From positions 1-64,000 of the forward strand of contig CAXIPT010000063.1 in the NCBI GenBank assembly GCA_964030475.1: a stretch of DNA of 64,000 bases, written 5' to 3'. The notes beneath the pieces are model-generated. The model saw only the letters and a program-made list of their open reading frames with translations, was not told the origin of the DNA and searched no databases. This DNA comes from Tethya wilhelma (lineage: Eukaryota > Porifera > Demospongiae > Tethyida > Tethyidae). Made by a program: the position numbers and the translations under genes. Shown here one piece after another: positions 32,001 through 47,100 of this stretch (position 1 is its first letter; each line of letters opens with the position of its first letter).

Positions 32001-35000
32001 GAGCAGCTCCACCTATATATTGCAATAAGATCCCAAAAATTTCGCGGATAAAATTTGCATGAAAACAGTGAAATTTATACTCCTCGAAACTTTCTAGCTA
32101 TACAGTTATAGATCTATACATCATTATTAGTACTCAAAGCATAATGTCACAAAGCAATGGACAATTAAAATAATCCCCAGATAGGTTTTTGTTCAGAGAG
32201 TAGTTTGCAGCTTTTGGCTTGTAAGATGGCACTTTTGGAGATATACTTGAGAAAAAATCCTATGTAAATAATCAATGAGCTTACGTCATGGGTGCCATTG
32301 TTTAGTTTTTGGCGTAAATTTATTGTTGCACAATTTTGCAAAATTTTGCAATATTCATGTATGTAGAGAGTAAATGTGAATACTAATAATTATTGATAGT
32401 AAATGCAGGTCTGGTGCTCTAGCTTCTACTGTTAAGCACTTGTAACTCTGCGGTAGATAAAAACACAAATTGCAGGGGGAAACATAAACGAAGCAGCCAT
32501 GTGAGCTAGCATAATTATGCACGTGTTAACAAGCCTATACGTACATTCGTATTGAACCAATCAGCAAAATGTTGAAGGGTGGGACTTAACTACTACGAAT
32601 ATAAACAGTAACTCATTTTGCAATAATCACATTGGATCCTCACCACATAATAAGAGCAGAACTATTATAAATGGGCTGTAAAGTTTTCTTTGAGCTAACA
32701 CAAAATTAATAACCCTATACAGGTGATTGATTGTCAAACTGAATAGTCTCAAGTCTATACCTCACTCATTGCATTCACTTTGACACCACAGCTCAGCAGC
32801 AATTCCACAATGTCAGCATGTCCGTTCTGACTTGCAGCTATTAGTGCAGTCCATCCAGTCTGTTACATACAAGATAAACAAGTAAAACACTTAATGTTTA
32901 GTCAACGAACATCAATTATTTCCCTAGCACTGCTCATTCCTACATTCCTAAATTATTGTTGAGTGCCTTAACGTGTAGCATCTAAATGTGACATAATTAT
33001 GGCTCAGCTTGCAAGCAAGTGTTTTATATGTATCTATGTGTGTATATCCTGTTGCGCATTACATTTTAATTTGTAATAATGTGATGTCATGGCATTTTGG
33101 AATGCAATTTTTGTTCAGCTGAAGAATTACTTTGTAGCTCACTTCAATGAGCTAGAATAGACTAGATTGACTTAATTTTGCAAGAGTAATAGTTATTGTA
33201 GAACGAATGCAAAGGTCAAAGCTCTGAAATGCCTGTAATTATAAATTGTTGACGATTAGCCATTGTTTCTCTCTAGTATAGGAGCCTTCTTTGCCTTTGT
33301 GTTTCAAGTTGACTTGATCTAGCACAATCATTTGCTCACTGGCGAGTGTGCATCATTTGCAGTCAAGCTGCCTTGCTTATCTGAAGGTTTCTGGTTGGAC
33401 TGAACTTGATATAATTAAGGCAGGCTGCACTATGAGTACTGGCACACACACACACAGGTATACAATGAGCTCAAAATTTAATGTAACTTTTAATGAGTGA
33501 TAACAAGTATAAATAAAATTGGAAATTCAGTGAGACACATGCACAAAATGACCAAATCCTAAAAAGAAAGCAAATAAAATGGAATTACTGTTAGGTGTGC
33601 AGAGAATTCTTCTTATGGGTAAATCAAGGAAATCAGCATGCATCGTATCAAGAGTGTATTAAGAAGAGTACTTAACAACATGCAATGTCATACAGTATTG
33701 CAAACAGGTTTTGACTGAATGATATCACATTTTGTGTAATTTAAGTGAGTGTCAAATGTGAATATCATGCATTAAAGCAAAGACAGGTGTGTATACAGTA
33801 GAACCTCGCTTATCAGAACTCTCAATTATCCGAACAGAGCAGAAAGACCAAATTTCAGTTAGTCAGAACAAATCTGAACGGATTCAGCTCACTTTTCGAG
33901 CTTGAGGCTTACGTAATCGTACACGTGGTCACTATTATTCAAGTTTGATCAAAGAAACATGCAATCTACCAGTGTTCTGAGATGCTAAAGAGCTAGTAAA
34001 ATTATCATGGCCACTGCTAGAGCAGCAAAACAAGTGTAATTTTATTGCTTCAGTTATTTGAAAAAATTCGTTTTTCCAAACGCTGAAATTAGCCTGTGCC
34101 CTAAGGTGTTCAGAAAATCGAGGTTTTTACCGTACCAGCAAGCAAATTAATGATATTCACATTTGACACCCACTTACACAGATTGTGATGTCATTCAGTC
34201 AAAGTGTGTATGCAATGCTGTATGTTGTTGTGTATTCTCTGTAATACCCTCTTGATCACATATATGCAGCCTAATGGAAGAATTTGTTACACACTCTAAT
34301 AGCCATTCCATCTAGTTTGCTTTCTTGCTTTTGGTGTCTCATTATATTTATACTAGTAACACTATAAGTGCTCATCATCATTATCATTATATTATATTAG
34401 CACTGTACAAGGGGTGAATGCAATTTCTTACATTAGTCTCTGCATCTGAATTAGCATCATGTTCCAAGAGGATTCTTACAACGTCAGTATTTCCTTGCTG
34501 ACTGGCTGACATCAAAGCTGTCCAGCCATTCTGTAAGTATAAAATTATTTATGTACATTATACTAGCTGGTTTACATCTATAGTCTATCGAGCTAGACTT
34601 CCTCCTTCGTCACGTTGCATGCACCATGAAAGAGGGTTTAGCACAGGTCATACTCAAAATGCAAATAACAATAGCTATTATTACTCCTAGCATTGTACTG
34701 ACTACTTAATGATAGGTGACTATTTTCACATGATTTCTTACATTAGCCTTTGCATTTGCATTAGCATCATGTTCTAATAGGATCTTAACAACATCAGTAT
34801 TTCCTTGCTGACTGGCTGAAATCAATGCTGTCCAGCCATTCTGTAAGTATAAAATTATTTGAATCACTTTACATACATTATATTATCTGATGTACATTTA
34901 GTCTATCAAGCTAGACCTCTTCCTTCGTTACGTTGCATGCACCCAGAAAGAGGGTCTAGCACAGATCATGCTCAAAATGCGATTAAACAAAAATTTAGAA

Positions 35001-38000
35001 GTAGTGAAATCTAGAATTAAATATGCATTGACATTATGCATGATAAAACGACAGTGTATATATATATAGCTTGGAAAGCGCTCGCTAGTACAAAAAGAAA
35101 AGAGTTTTTGATACTCATGGGGATCAGGGCAGTAAGGCAGATTAGTTTGAAAATCTGTAGTTTTTGTCAAAAATAACTTTATTCAGTCAGGCAGTGACTG
35201 TATTCTAGCACTGGATAGCCTATACTACAATGTTTACTTAATAGCACAGTGGTAAAAGATGTTCATAATGCATGGTTACCATGGATATGTGAATTGGTTA
35301 TGAATATTAGTGGGGGTCAAATTTTATTTGCATTAACTGCTAATTTGCCATCTCTGGCTATAAAAATCGCTAAGTATTTGATGTCAGTAGAAACTATCCA
35401 ACACATAAAATGCTATCCTGCATGAAAATGCACAAAATCAAGCGCTAGACAAATATTAATAATAAAATACAAGTTTAATACCGTATGAACAGCTAATTTC
35501 TAATTTGGTTGCTCACTTTACTCTTACAGAATATTTTGGAAACTGTTTCCAGTCAAATCCAATCACTATATATTGGTCTATTTCAATCGAAAACTCCAGA
35601 AAAGAATAATTGAAGCATTTTTTGTAGCCAGAACACAACACAGTAAAAACAGGTGTGTCATTTCAACACATGTGTAGTGTGTTACACGTGTGTCAAAAGT
35701 GCTAAAGTGTGTTATTTTCACCATAATGGTGTTTCAAATTAAAAAAGTGTGTTGTTTTAACACATGTGCGACCAAATGACACACATGTTAACTATTTGTG
35801 TGTCAATTCAACACATCATCAATGTGTAGTTTTGAGTACTCACATTTTATTAGGTGGTACAAATAGCTAATGTTTCATTTAGTGAAATACAAATGTCATA
35901 CAACTAACTAGTATCCCAAGGGACTTACATTAGAGCCATGCAGTATACACTTAGTGAAAACTATAGCATATATATAAGCAACAAGCAACATAATAATTTA
36001 GGCAACTTAGCTCAAATTTACCCACTTACTAGCTATTGTAATTCTACAAGCATTTTCATGTACTTTAACATACACCATGTATTTGTAAGGTTGCTTTTTC
36101 AGCCAACAACTCCAAACCATGTGGTCACATGGCCGAAAAAGGTACTCCATGTAAACCGAACTCAATATACTAGCTATACACTCCGACCTATATGTCACAT
36201 GACGAAGACACTAAAACTGAGGGGACAGGTTCAACAAACACACTCATCTTATTATAAACATGTAGACAAACACACTGATGTAATTTTAGCCTACAATTCC
36301 AAACCATGTGGTCATATGCCTCAAAAAGGTACTCCATGTAAACCGAATTCAATATATTAGCTATACACTCCTATGTCACATGACGAAGACACTAAAACTG
36401 AGGGGACAGGTTCAACAAACACACACATTTTATTTTAAACATGTAGACAAACACACTGATGTAATTTTAGCCTACAATTCCGAACCATGTGGTCATATGC
36501 CTCAAAAAGGTACTCCATGTAAACCGAATTCAATATACTAGCTATACACTCCTATGTCACATGACGAAGACACTAAAACTGAGGGGACAGGTTCAACAAA
36601 CACACACATCTTATTATAAACATGTAGACAAACACACTGATGTAATTTTAGCCTACAATTCCAAATCATGTGGTCATATGGCTCAAAAAGGTACTCCATG
36701 TGAACCAAATTCAATATACTAGCTATATGTGACTGAATTCAACATCAGCTATGTGCATACATTATGGTACCATACATATGCTTACATGTCACTCTATTTG
36801 TCACTTGGTACACTCACTGATTGTATACTAAATCAAAATTAATGTGAGTATGTTGAGCTTAGTGTGTATAGTGTTCTGACATCTATGCTAACATACAAGT
36901 GATTACATCATTAAGAGTTACGTCATTACTGAGCATGCTCAGTAGCAAACATTGAAAACTTGTTCTTAGAAAGTGTCAAAAAGTGGAGAGAGTGAAATAC
37001 TGGACAGAACTCCAAAAAGAACGCTGCAAAGGACTAGGTTTTCAAAAAAGACATAGTCAAAAAGACAAACTTGAGGATTTGAGGTGAGAAAAGTTTAGCT
37101 TGTTTGAAAACAGCTCTAATAATGTGCCGTTCCAACTTGTGACTTGATTTGACACTTTCACAGTTGGCAAAGAATCAAAGAGGTGGAAAGAGCAGTCTAA
37201 AGATAGAGTCATCTATATACAATGATGCAGAAGATCATCAGCGTCTACAAGAGACTTTCTTTGAAGACTGAAAAGAGGCCCTGACAGAGGCTATGAAATC
37301 TTTAGGTAAGAGTAATAACTTGTCATAGCAGTATTAAACTCTAGTTAATTTACTTGACTGCCATATCTGTCACTTTGTTAAGGTCATATTAAACAACACT
37401 CCCTGTGGCTGTGTTTGAGTCTTGACAACCAAGCTCAGTCCCAATTAAGCTATGCTGCCACCGTGTGACTCAGTAGTACATCATGACACCTCAGTACTGT
37501 GCAGGTATGTGATAGCTAGCAATATAGTTTTATGTTTTTGATACTGTTTCATCATGTTGTGTGTGCAGTATCAGTTGTGAGTTGTGTGTATCAGTGTGCA
37601 TTAATTGGGATGCCTTCTATCTACTTTATTTTCAAACTTTCATCAATGACAATAGTATCTCTCTATATACACACATGACATTGTATAGGATAACTACAGT
37701 CAAGTCTTGCTGACCATCAGGATTGAGTACAAAAAGTATCTCCCATGCCCCCTCGCCCACCAGGTTGTACCGAGGCTGAGTTAGTAAACAATGTTTTGTA
37801 CTATAGCTGTTGAACAAGTTTTACTGTAGTTCTATGTACATGTACTTGCATTCAGTACCATGCAGGTTTTGTTTAAGTTGTAACCACTGACTGCTTTGCT
37901 AATAATTGACTGTAATTGCTAGCTAGATAATTATTCACAATGTTTTGTTGGGTCACATTTGTTTTGTACTTAATATGTACACAATTTGTCTCTTTTGAAA

Positions 38001-41000
38001 GCATATAAATTTTTTGGTGATAAAAAAACCCTTTTATTTGACACATTAAATGAGATAGCACGTATGTTGTTTTGACACAATTTTACTGTAGCACATATGT
38101 TATTTTAGCACACAACACATTTGACACGTGTGTAAGGTGTGCTGTTTGAAAGGACAATGGAATGACACGCGATTGCGTGTTAAAACGACACATTTGTTTT
38201 TACTGTGAACTTTTAGTGATGAACTTTGATCGCTTGCATAATAAATAAGTGGCTACTATTGCTTACCATAAAAGCCATTAAATATTCATTAGCGAACAAG
38301 CATTTTGCAAGCATATTACTAGCATTTAGTCTACAATTTGCAGCTGCAAGTTAGTAGCTCAAGCAGTTTGAATATGAATAATTCATGAAGAAATTTGCTC
38401 TCCCCATATCTAGCATACCATCAGAAGTACTTATAATTTCTACTTTTGAAATGCTGAAGTTGTGGCTAATTTGTTCTAGAGTTTCAAAAAATCAACACTG
38501 AGTGAGCTTCTGAGAAGCTTTTCTTTGAAATATAGTGAGTTTTGGCAAAAATATAAATTTAGAACTCAAATTTACCAATTAGAGAAATCATACTGTCTAG
38601 AAGTCAGTGGTAGTAGAAACTTACCTTGATTTTGCAGAGACAGACACCTGAGACTTTAATTCTTCCACTGTGTGTACAAAGTGTTCTAGGACACTAAAAA
38701 AACATTCAGCTAGAGCCCAAGGCAGCTGCCTGCTGACATTTGAGCCAGTCACGACGTGTTTGTGGTTCTTTTCTAAGAAAAACGTAATGTCTGATCCTAG
38801 AGTGAAGAGTAAATGATTAGATAATATAGCCCATATGTGGTTCTAAGTTTTGCCAGCTCTTCAAACTTTGAGTTCTAAAATACACTGCCATATCACCTAT
38901 GTAAAGTAACAGACAATCATATTCATGACCAAACTATAAACATATTCATGACCAAAATTGCCAACTGTGCATCGTAACCTTAACCTGCCTTAGTAGTTAT
39001 AATTATGTCCATTTTTAGGAAAGCAGAAGTTAAAAGACTAGCAAAGTAGTCAGTAGAAATTTGTTGAACACATTTTGGTTGTTATATTATCGCAAAAAAA
39101 AAAAAAAAAAAAAAAAAAAGCTGTCAAGACTCAAGTCTCAGTGCTTGCTGTAGATGATGTTTTCTCAGCCCTGCACAGCCAGGGATTTCCTCTCCCAGTG
39201 CTGGCTACTCTGCAGGAGGCTAAGCTACATCTCCCACATGCTTGCTGGGATTTGAAGAAGTCTTATAGCGGTGTCTCAGTGAGCTAATTTTGGCCTACCA
39301 GTGCCAATTCTGTGATGAAGAGCACTGTGGCTAATTCTGCATGCTGCTCCTGTAGTGTTTAAATCTAAGAAGAAAAGGAGGAGAAGACGTGCTCAAACGA
39401 AATCATCTGTCAGTGAAGAGGAGCTGTTTGTTCTTCAACAGAACGATAGTAATAGTACCCCTCGTATTAATGCTCACCAGGATACAGACATGAATGAAAC
39501 CCATATTATATTGCAGTTGGTGAAGATGCTGGTCTCCAGGTTCAAGAAAAATTGATGAATGTGGCTGATACAGTTGCTGCCAATACATGAGTCGTCCAAA
39601 ATCACTAGCTTAGCAGCAGCCCCCCATCAGGCTCTAGCAATATTACATCATCAGACACACTAATTATCATGTTCTTTTAGTTTAGTTTTGTTTAGTTTAG
39701 TTTTTATTCCCTCTCCCCTTCCCTGTTGCACCTCTTGGTCGTGTGTTTGACAAATAATAATACTAATACTACTATAATAATAATAATAATATATATGCCA
39801 ACATATCTAAGACAATTTTCAAGAATTTGATGAGTAGTATAGAAGCTTCAAGCAGTAAAACAAAAGGCTTATTTTAAGGGCCTATCTCAATGAGTAGTTA
39901 CATGATACACTCTAATAAACTTATTATTAAATGGTCAATATATATATATATATATATTTATATTGTATGTTGTAGTGAAAATTTGAATGTAGAATGGACA
40001 CTAATGCTATTATACATTGCAAACTTCACATAAATTGAGCACATACCTGTTTAGCTGCATTCACATCAGCATCATACTCAAGTAACAATTTCACAATATC
40101 TGCATGGCCTTGCTGACTTGCTGCCATTAGTGCATTCCATGTTTTATTGTCCTTCAAATTTAGTGAGTTAAATTTATAATAATTTTGCACAACTTTATAC
40201 AGTACAACACTGATTATGATAATCATAGATGAAGAAATTTTCAGTGGTAAAATTGTTATTTTAACCAATTTCCATGCAAAGATCGCCACATGTTGTAAAC
40301 GTTCACCATGCACTTGTGCTATTAACAATAAAGTAAAGAAAAGTTGTGTGCATATGCATGTTCAATCTGTATCATGCCAAAAATGACCAAAACTAGCAAA
40401 AATGTAAGTTCTCTGTGAGTATTGTGAGTATATAGGGTCCAGCACTATAGTAGCTCTATAGACTAGGCAGGCCCGAAAAGTTTAGCTATATTTAGGAATA
40501 GTAACAGGTTTTTATTTTAATATGATCTTTATCTATAGAATTACAATGCTGAAGGCTGAAGAAACTCTACCACGAATATATTGATGAGTGGTCCGTGAAT
40601 CAGTGAACTTCACGTAAAAGTTTAATGACATGAAACATCAATGTTCATGCAAATTTATGGCATTACGTAGAAATTAAATGATATAGCATAACTACATCTT
40701 ACATTATTTACTGCAACCTTGTGCTCCAGCAATTCTTTAACAATATCTGTGTTGCCATTCTGACTGGCTATGATTATTGCAGACACTTGACCTTCCTAAA
40801 AGTGAATTTAAAAAATATTGTTTGCATTCACACATTGCATGCAGATAAGTGGCAAGTCATGAAGTATATATGGAGAAAGCTTGCAGTAGTTCATAGTAAG
40901 TGCATGCAGTTGACACAAAATAATAGGTGCATTATTAATACAATAACTACAATTATAATTATCCTTGCACTGCATATCATACATACAGTAGTATGTATAG

Positions 41001-44000
41001 TAGAAATGGACCAAATGTCCCATAGACACATGTACAATACAGAATGCTTCCCCCCCGTTAAATCTAGCAGAACAAAGTGACAAATCCAAACCTGCTCAGA
41101 GGCTTTCTCTGTTACTAAGCGGTGCACGCAAGGCCTAAGAGTTAAACTCTTCTGAACACTCGTGCATGTGAAGCCACATTAGTGCCATTCAGCGTTGGGA
41201 TACAAGCATTTTAGAACATGCCTTGCCTACTGACGGGCATTATCGAAATACACTCGGTATAATATTGGTATTAATAAAATATTATTCAATATTACCTCGT
41301 GTATTTCCGATAACGCCCTATAGTAGGCATGTTCTAGCATATACATATACATAATTTTAACCAAACTTAAGTGAGCTTTGTACCATTGCGGATGCATCAA
41401 CATTAGCTTCATATTTCAGTAGTAATTTTACAACTGCTGTATGTCCTTGCTGACTTGCTGAAAGGAGTGCTGTCCAACCATTCTAAAAATTTTGTAAATT
41501 GTGCAACAAAGATCATCAAAAAAAAACAACAGATGTACATATACCTATGAAAAATAAAGTACACCTACACACACCACTCTACAGTTTGAATATGAAAGGA
41601 CATGACTGCAACTTAATTAGCTACAATAATTACTAGCAATCACAATAATATTATAGATAAATTAATTGCCTTTCTTGTAAGACCACAATTAAACCTCCAA
41701 CATGCAATGACTATTAATATATAATGAATGAAGGCACCAAAGTGCATAACCCTTGATACATAATTGGGCGAGCCGGAGCGAGCCCACCCTAGTGTGCTGA
41801 ACGGCAATTTTGTCTGTTTGTCGTGTCGTTCGTTCTTCTAATTGTTCGCATGCCACATTACGTAGAATAAAAATTTAAACTTACGGTATGTTATGAGTGC
41901 CACCACGTGTTGCAATATGCATGCCTAAGGATTCGTTTCAAATTTCCATGAGGAGACGTCAATGTCTTTGGCTACAAAAGTTTTTGCTTGCATTGAAATG
42001 GATAGTTCTCATGACAGAAGGCTCCAACGTCGAAGAGAACTCTACAGGGAGCATATGGAGCGAGAAACGCCTGAGCAAAGAGAAGCCAGGCGCGCGAGAC
42101 GACGAGAGATATATAACAGTTGTGAAGCAGGTATATAGTTATTACCTAAGAAGGTAGATGAGGTTGTCAGATTCACAGAAAGAGAAAGAAGATCAAGAGA
42201 GAGAATGATAGAAGATTGAGAGAGACAGCCCCTCAGAGAGAACACAGGCTTGAGCGAGATAGGTCTCAGGCTAATGATAGAAGATTGAGAGAGACAGCCT
42301 CTGAGAGAAAACACAGACGTGAGCAACATTGGTCTCGGGCTTGTGCAAGGAGGTCTGATACAGCACCAGCATTATTTGGGCAACCAGCTGTGATCCAGAA
42401 GATGAAAAACTTTCACCAGACAATATCAGAAATTGCTTATCCTACTTGTGATACGTGTTTGGAATGTTTCACAAACCTGTCTGTGTCAGCTCGGCCCAAT
42501 AGTCAGTCTGTCGAGTGTAGGAGGTGTTCCATGGACAAGAAGGTTCCAAAGTTATACTCTTGGGACCCTGGCTTTGTGCCTCCACAATTGCAGGTTAGCC
42601 TGTAGCTTAGCTCAATGTTGTAAGTGTTGAATGATATGTGCATATATTCTTATTCAGGAATTAACTCAAGTGGAAGAAATGCTGGTGTCTGCTGTCATGC
42701 CGATCATGTCCATGTACAGGCTACCTCAAGGCCAGTATGGTTACAGTGGACACGTCATTAACATCCCACAAGATGTGTCGTCATTTGCCACCAGTCTCCC
42801 AAGATTGCCACCAGAAGTTGACATCCTGGTGGTTAGGAAAGAGAGAGACCAGACACATAAAGACTTTCGTGTGCATAGGAGGCGTGTAGAGCAAGCTTTG
42901 ACCTGGTTGCTTGAGAACAATGTGTACTACCGGGCCAGTGGAATCGGATTGAACACACAGGCCTTATCTAAAACCTACCAGAAGATGGTGACCTCTCTGA
43001 CCTTGTATCTATCCAACCTCAAGAATCAGAGGTCACTCAAGCAGCACATGCCTCACAGGAAGATCCTTATGAAGCTCACCTGCCTACGTATCCATAGCAA
43101 TGCACAAATTTAATTCTCCATCACCACCAACACGTGTAACTTTACTACTACGCATGCGTCTAACATCAACATTTGTGCATGCGCCAACATTAATTATCGT
43201 CGCGATCGCTCCGGCTCGCCCTTCAATGCACGGTGCATTCCCCTAGTATAATTTTATACGTAAAATTCCTAGTACTAAGCGTGATTGTATTCCAAGTACG
43301 GTAGTACTGGGTACATAGGAATGGCACAGATGGCCCATTAGCGCAATACAAATATTCACGTGAATAACTCAGCAAAAACTGGGCGCTTGGCTCTAAAAGG
43401 CTTCTTAAGCAACTATTTTTGTGTTAAAATATTTTTGTACGTTAAATTTCCGTGTTGAATAATCTTTGTAGTATCGCCGTGTTACGCAGCCCCACCCACT
43501 ATTTTGCAATTTTTCGTGCGTTTAATTTTCGTACTCTGCAGCGACTACAAAAATTTATCAACTACGAAAATTTCACAATTTACGGTAATATACCATACAG
43601 CACAAAAATATAGCGGATTTTAATATTGGCGGATTGGCGGTTTTGGTAAAAAATCTACCAATCATGAAATTTTTGACAATCCACCAAATTTTATTCTTGC
43701 CAATATTTTGTGCTACACGGTATTCAATTTGTTCCTCAATGTTGGCTATCTTCACAGCACTCTTGTAGTTATTGCCACAAAATTTACATATACATATTAT
43801 ACTATAAAATACATAATCTTGCTACCTTTGTAAGAACACAGTCCCAGGCCATATACTCTGCTAAATATGCTATATATATAACTCGTTCAGGCTCATTCCT
43901 CATGCTCACCCTCCAAAATTTCAACTGTATGGCCTTATGGGTGTGGCTTCAAAGCTTAGTGCTCGAAGAGGCTGTAAAGCCTCATATCTCAGGAACTACA

Positions 44001-44106
44001 AACTTTTGTTAAATTCTTTGTGTAATTCTTTTAGGTAATCTCAATTATTTTACCTTGGTATGCCACTTTTGAAGACTAGAGCTGTTGTTCTTGAGATATA
44101 GTAGGC

Positions 44107-44138
<32 letters not shown>

Positions 44139-47100
44139 AGACAAAACAACTATACCATAACCCTAGGTGCGCATGTGTACATTATGTGTAAGTTAGATGC
44201 GTAAATTATTGAGTGCAAAAAAGTGGTGATTCTGTCATGTGATACATTGCTTATAAGCTTGAAAGTTTTTCTATTTTGCTAACAGATTTTGAATGAAAGC
44301 TAAACACACCGACCCCTTCCTCTTTGAATTAAGGAGAGAGAGGACAATGGAAGGCTGGAAGCTAACGTCATGTATGCATGTGATGAAAGAATAGAATTCA
44401 CTTAGAAACAAATCAATGAGCCTAGCTGCTGGGCATACCATAAAGCAATCAGACTGCCCATATAGAGTAAGTAATCTATTGTCGGACACAACCTATATTC
44501 GGACACCATTTTTAGCCTATACAGTAAGAATGACCATTTGTATTCCTATCATATAATAGTAATACTCTTCCTTAACAACATACCTGGAATTGAATCAGTG
44601 GAGACGATGTCCTTCGTAGCTATGGCTCAAAATACAGAGGTGTCCAAAACCTCTCTATTCGGACATTTACCTCCATTTTCGGACAGTGGCTTTTATTTAA
44701 CTTAGAAAAGGCTTGTGGACACAAAGAGTATATTATCACATAGTAGTACTCTTCTACTTTCTACACTATAAAACTTAACTTTTGCAACTGAACTATCATG
44801 AAGTAAGAATCGTTTACATCACCATAGGTCATGACCTCCATTATCGGACACATTCTCCAATAATAAAGTATGCCCTTTAGCTATTTAGTGAAGAAGGAAA
44901 GGTATTGTTGGTCCTAAATGTAAAAGTACCCAGTTTTTATTCATTTTCTTTTTTATCTCATGGGGGTAAATAAAATATTAAACCTAAGATTGTATGTCTT
45001 TAGATAATAGTCTATAGAATACAGCAATAGTGTATTAACTGTACATGTGTACATAGATTTAAATTTACATGGTAAAACAATCTACATCTTACCATCGATG
45101 TGATGAAAGGAAATGAATAAGATCATAATTCTACTTGGTTTCCTGCAGTTTAAGACCAGCAGTTTCTTCCCTATTCACTAAACAGCTAAAAAAGCATGTG
45201 TACTTATTTGAGAATGTGTCCGATAATGGAGGTCATGACCTATGGTGATGTAAACGATTCTTACTTCGTGATAGTTCACTTGCAAAAGTTTACTTTTATA
45301 TTGTAGAAAGTAGAAGAGTACTACAATGTGAAAATACACTCTTTGTGTCAACAAGCCTTTTCTAAGTGAAATGAAAGCTACTGTCCGAAAATAGAGGTAT
45401 ATGTCCGAATAGAGAGGTTTTGGACACCGCTGTATTTTGAGCCATAACTACAAAGGACATCGTCTCCACTGATTCAATTCCAGGGATGTTGTTATGGAAG
45501 AGTAGTACTATTATATGATAGGAGTACAAATGGTCATGCTTACTGTATAGGCTAAAAATGGCGTCCGAATATAGGTTGTGTCCGACAATAGATTACTTAC
45601 TCTACACTGTGTACAAAAGTGATGTACTTCAGTTCGAGTCAGAATTTTACTCGCAATAATTATACAGAAAACAAAACACTACCATAACTTTTATGGAGTT
45701 AAGATCGAGTCCCCACATGCAGTGTAAGAATAGAAGACTTTTTTCAAGTAAGGTATACTTGCATGTTACTAGCTACAATATATGTGACATTTTGGTACTG
45801 GCAAGTAAACTTAGTCTGTCTATATTATAATTATGTGCATCTTTCATGGTTGCTTTATTTAGTGTGAGTCAGAACAAATTGATTCCAGAATAGTAAAAAT
45901 TTTAGATCATACATAAAGTAGATGAGGGACATCCAAAACAGGTGTAACTCCATAAACTTCAACTTTGTTGCCAAGTTATGTAGAACTTCTTTGAGTTCAG
46001 TTGATCTTACTTGGGCCACACACAAACCAACTACTGCCCAACATGCACAGCTGGTTGGCTAGCTAAACTTGCTTGGTTCTATATAACTAGATAATAATTT
46101 GCTAGCTCTCCTTCTCCTTTATGTGAGTGAAAGGTCAGAGGGGATCGAGCATTGGGAATAAGCTTAAGGCTTAGCAAAAAGTACCAGTTTAGTTCCTTTG
46201 CTGCTAAACTTGAGGGATAAAATTTAATAGCAATTGGAATGTGGTCAATTTTGCCCACACTTAAGTGTATGTGTGCAAAGTGAACTTCCATGTAAGCTCT
46301 TTCCTTTGTTACCATGAGTGTATGGTCAAAAGGGAGCTAATTGACGTGATTTTGCGTCAACTGCAGGTTAAGAGGTGAATAGACTTGATCTACTTCACTA
46401 CTTGTCATTATAAGATGAACAAAGCAAGTAAATTTTGTAATTAAGATACACTGAGCTCCAACCTCCTGTCATGAGATGCTCATGATGTTTCACTTTACTG
46501 ATAGCATAGATTATAAGCAATAATTTCCATGCTGATATACACACAAACTCAAACGTGATTCATAGAATTATGAAAAAAGAATGAGAACAAACAAGTAAAA
46601 AAAATGTAATGAGATATAGGAATGGCCAAATCATACAACGAAAGCAAACAAGATGGAATGGCTGTTTGAGTGTGTAAAGAATTATTCCTATGGGCAACAT
46701 GACAGACTCAACATGGAAAGAGAGTACTACATGTAGCCCACGCAGGAAAAATTATGCACACACTTAAAAACAACCATTCCATCTTGTTTGCTTTCTTTTT
46801 TAAGATTCGGCCATTCTTATGTCTCATTACATTTTCAATGTTTTCTTTTTAACTTGTTATATATAAATTTTATGATACACACATGGGAAGAACTATATTA
46901 CCTTTGCACATGTGTTCACATTAGCTTCATGTTTCAGTAGCAATTCTGCAATTTCTACTTTACCCTCTTGACAGGCAAACATCAGTGCCGTTACGGACTC
47001 ATTCTGAGATGAGTGAGATATGTACGATAAGAATTTCAAGGCTTATAATCTGAAAGAAGTGTCACAGCCATGCAGTTAGCCATTATTACAAAATCTTTCA

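Larger units (their letters stand above)
35639..38207. mobile_element. 2.6-kb TIR element with internal minisatellite
   Basis: Left end CACAGTAAAAACAGGTGTGT and right end, read in reverse, CACAGTAAAAACAAATGTGT form TIRs; subterminal regions on both sides are full of TGTGTTxxAACACA-type motifs. It lies in the intron before ankyrin exon 21. Inside are the 181-bp minisatellite and two possible coding exons. A recognisable transposase was not found, so the superfamily is open. Confidence 0.75.

Noticed and set aside
35938..36722. Three similar 77-140 residue open frames
   Set aside because: Products of the 181-bp minisatellite; repeated peptides simply follow the DNA repeat and occur in different frames.
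36105..36730. CRISPR-like array
   Set aside because: Units are nearly 181 bp with no unique spacers; it is a minisatellite inside a eukaryotic transposon.
39075..39287. Protein with a poly-Lys start
   Set aside because: The Lys run is the A-tract at 39093; only the downstream peptide may be retroelement-derived.
43573..43755. 60-residue minus-strand frame
   Set aside because: Falls on the 128-bp MITE at 43593 and has no family resemblance.
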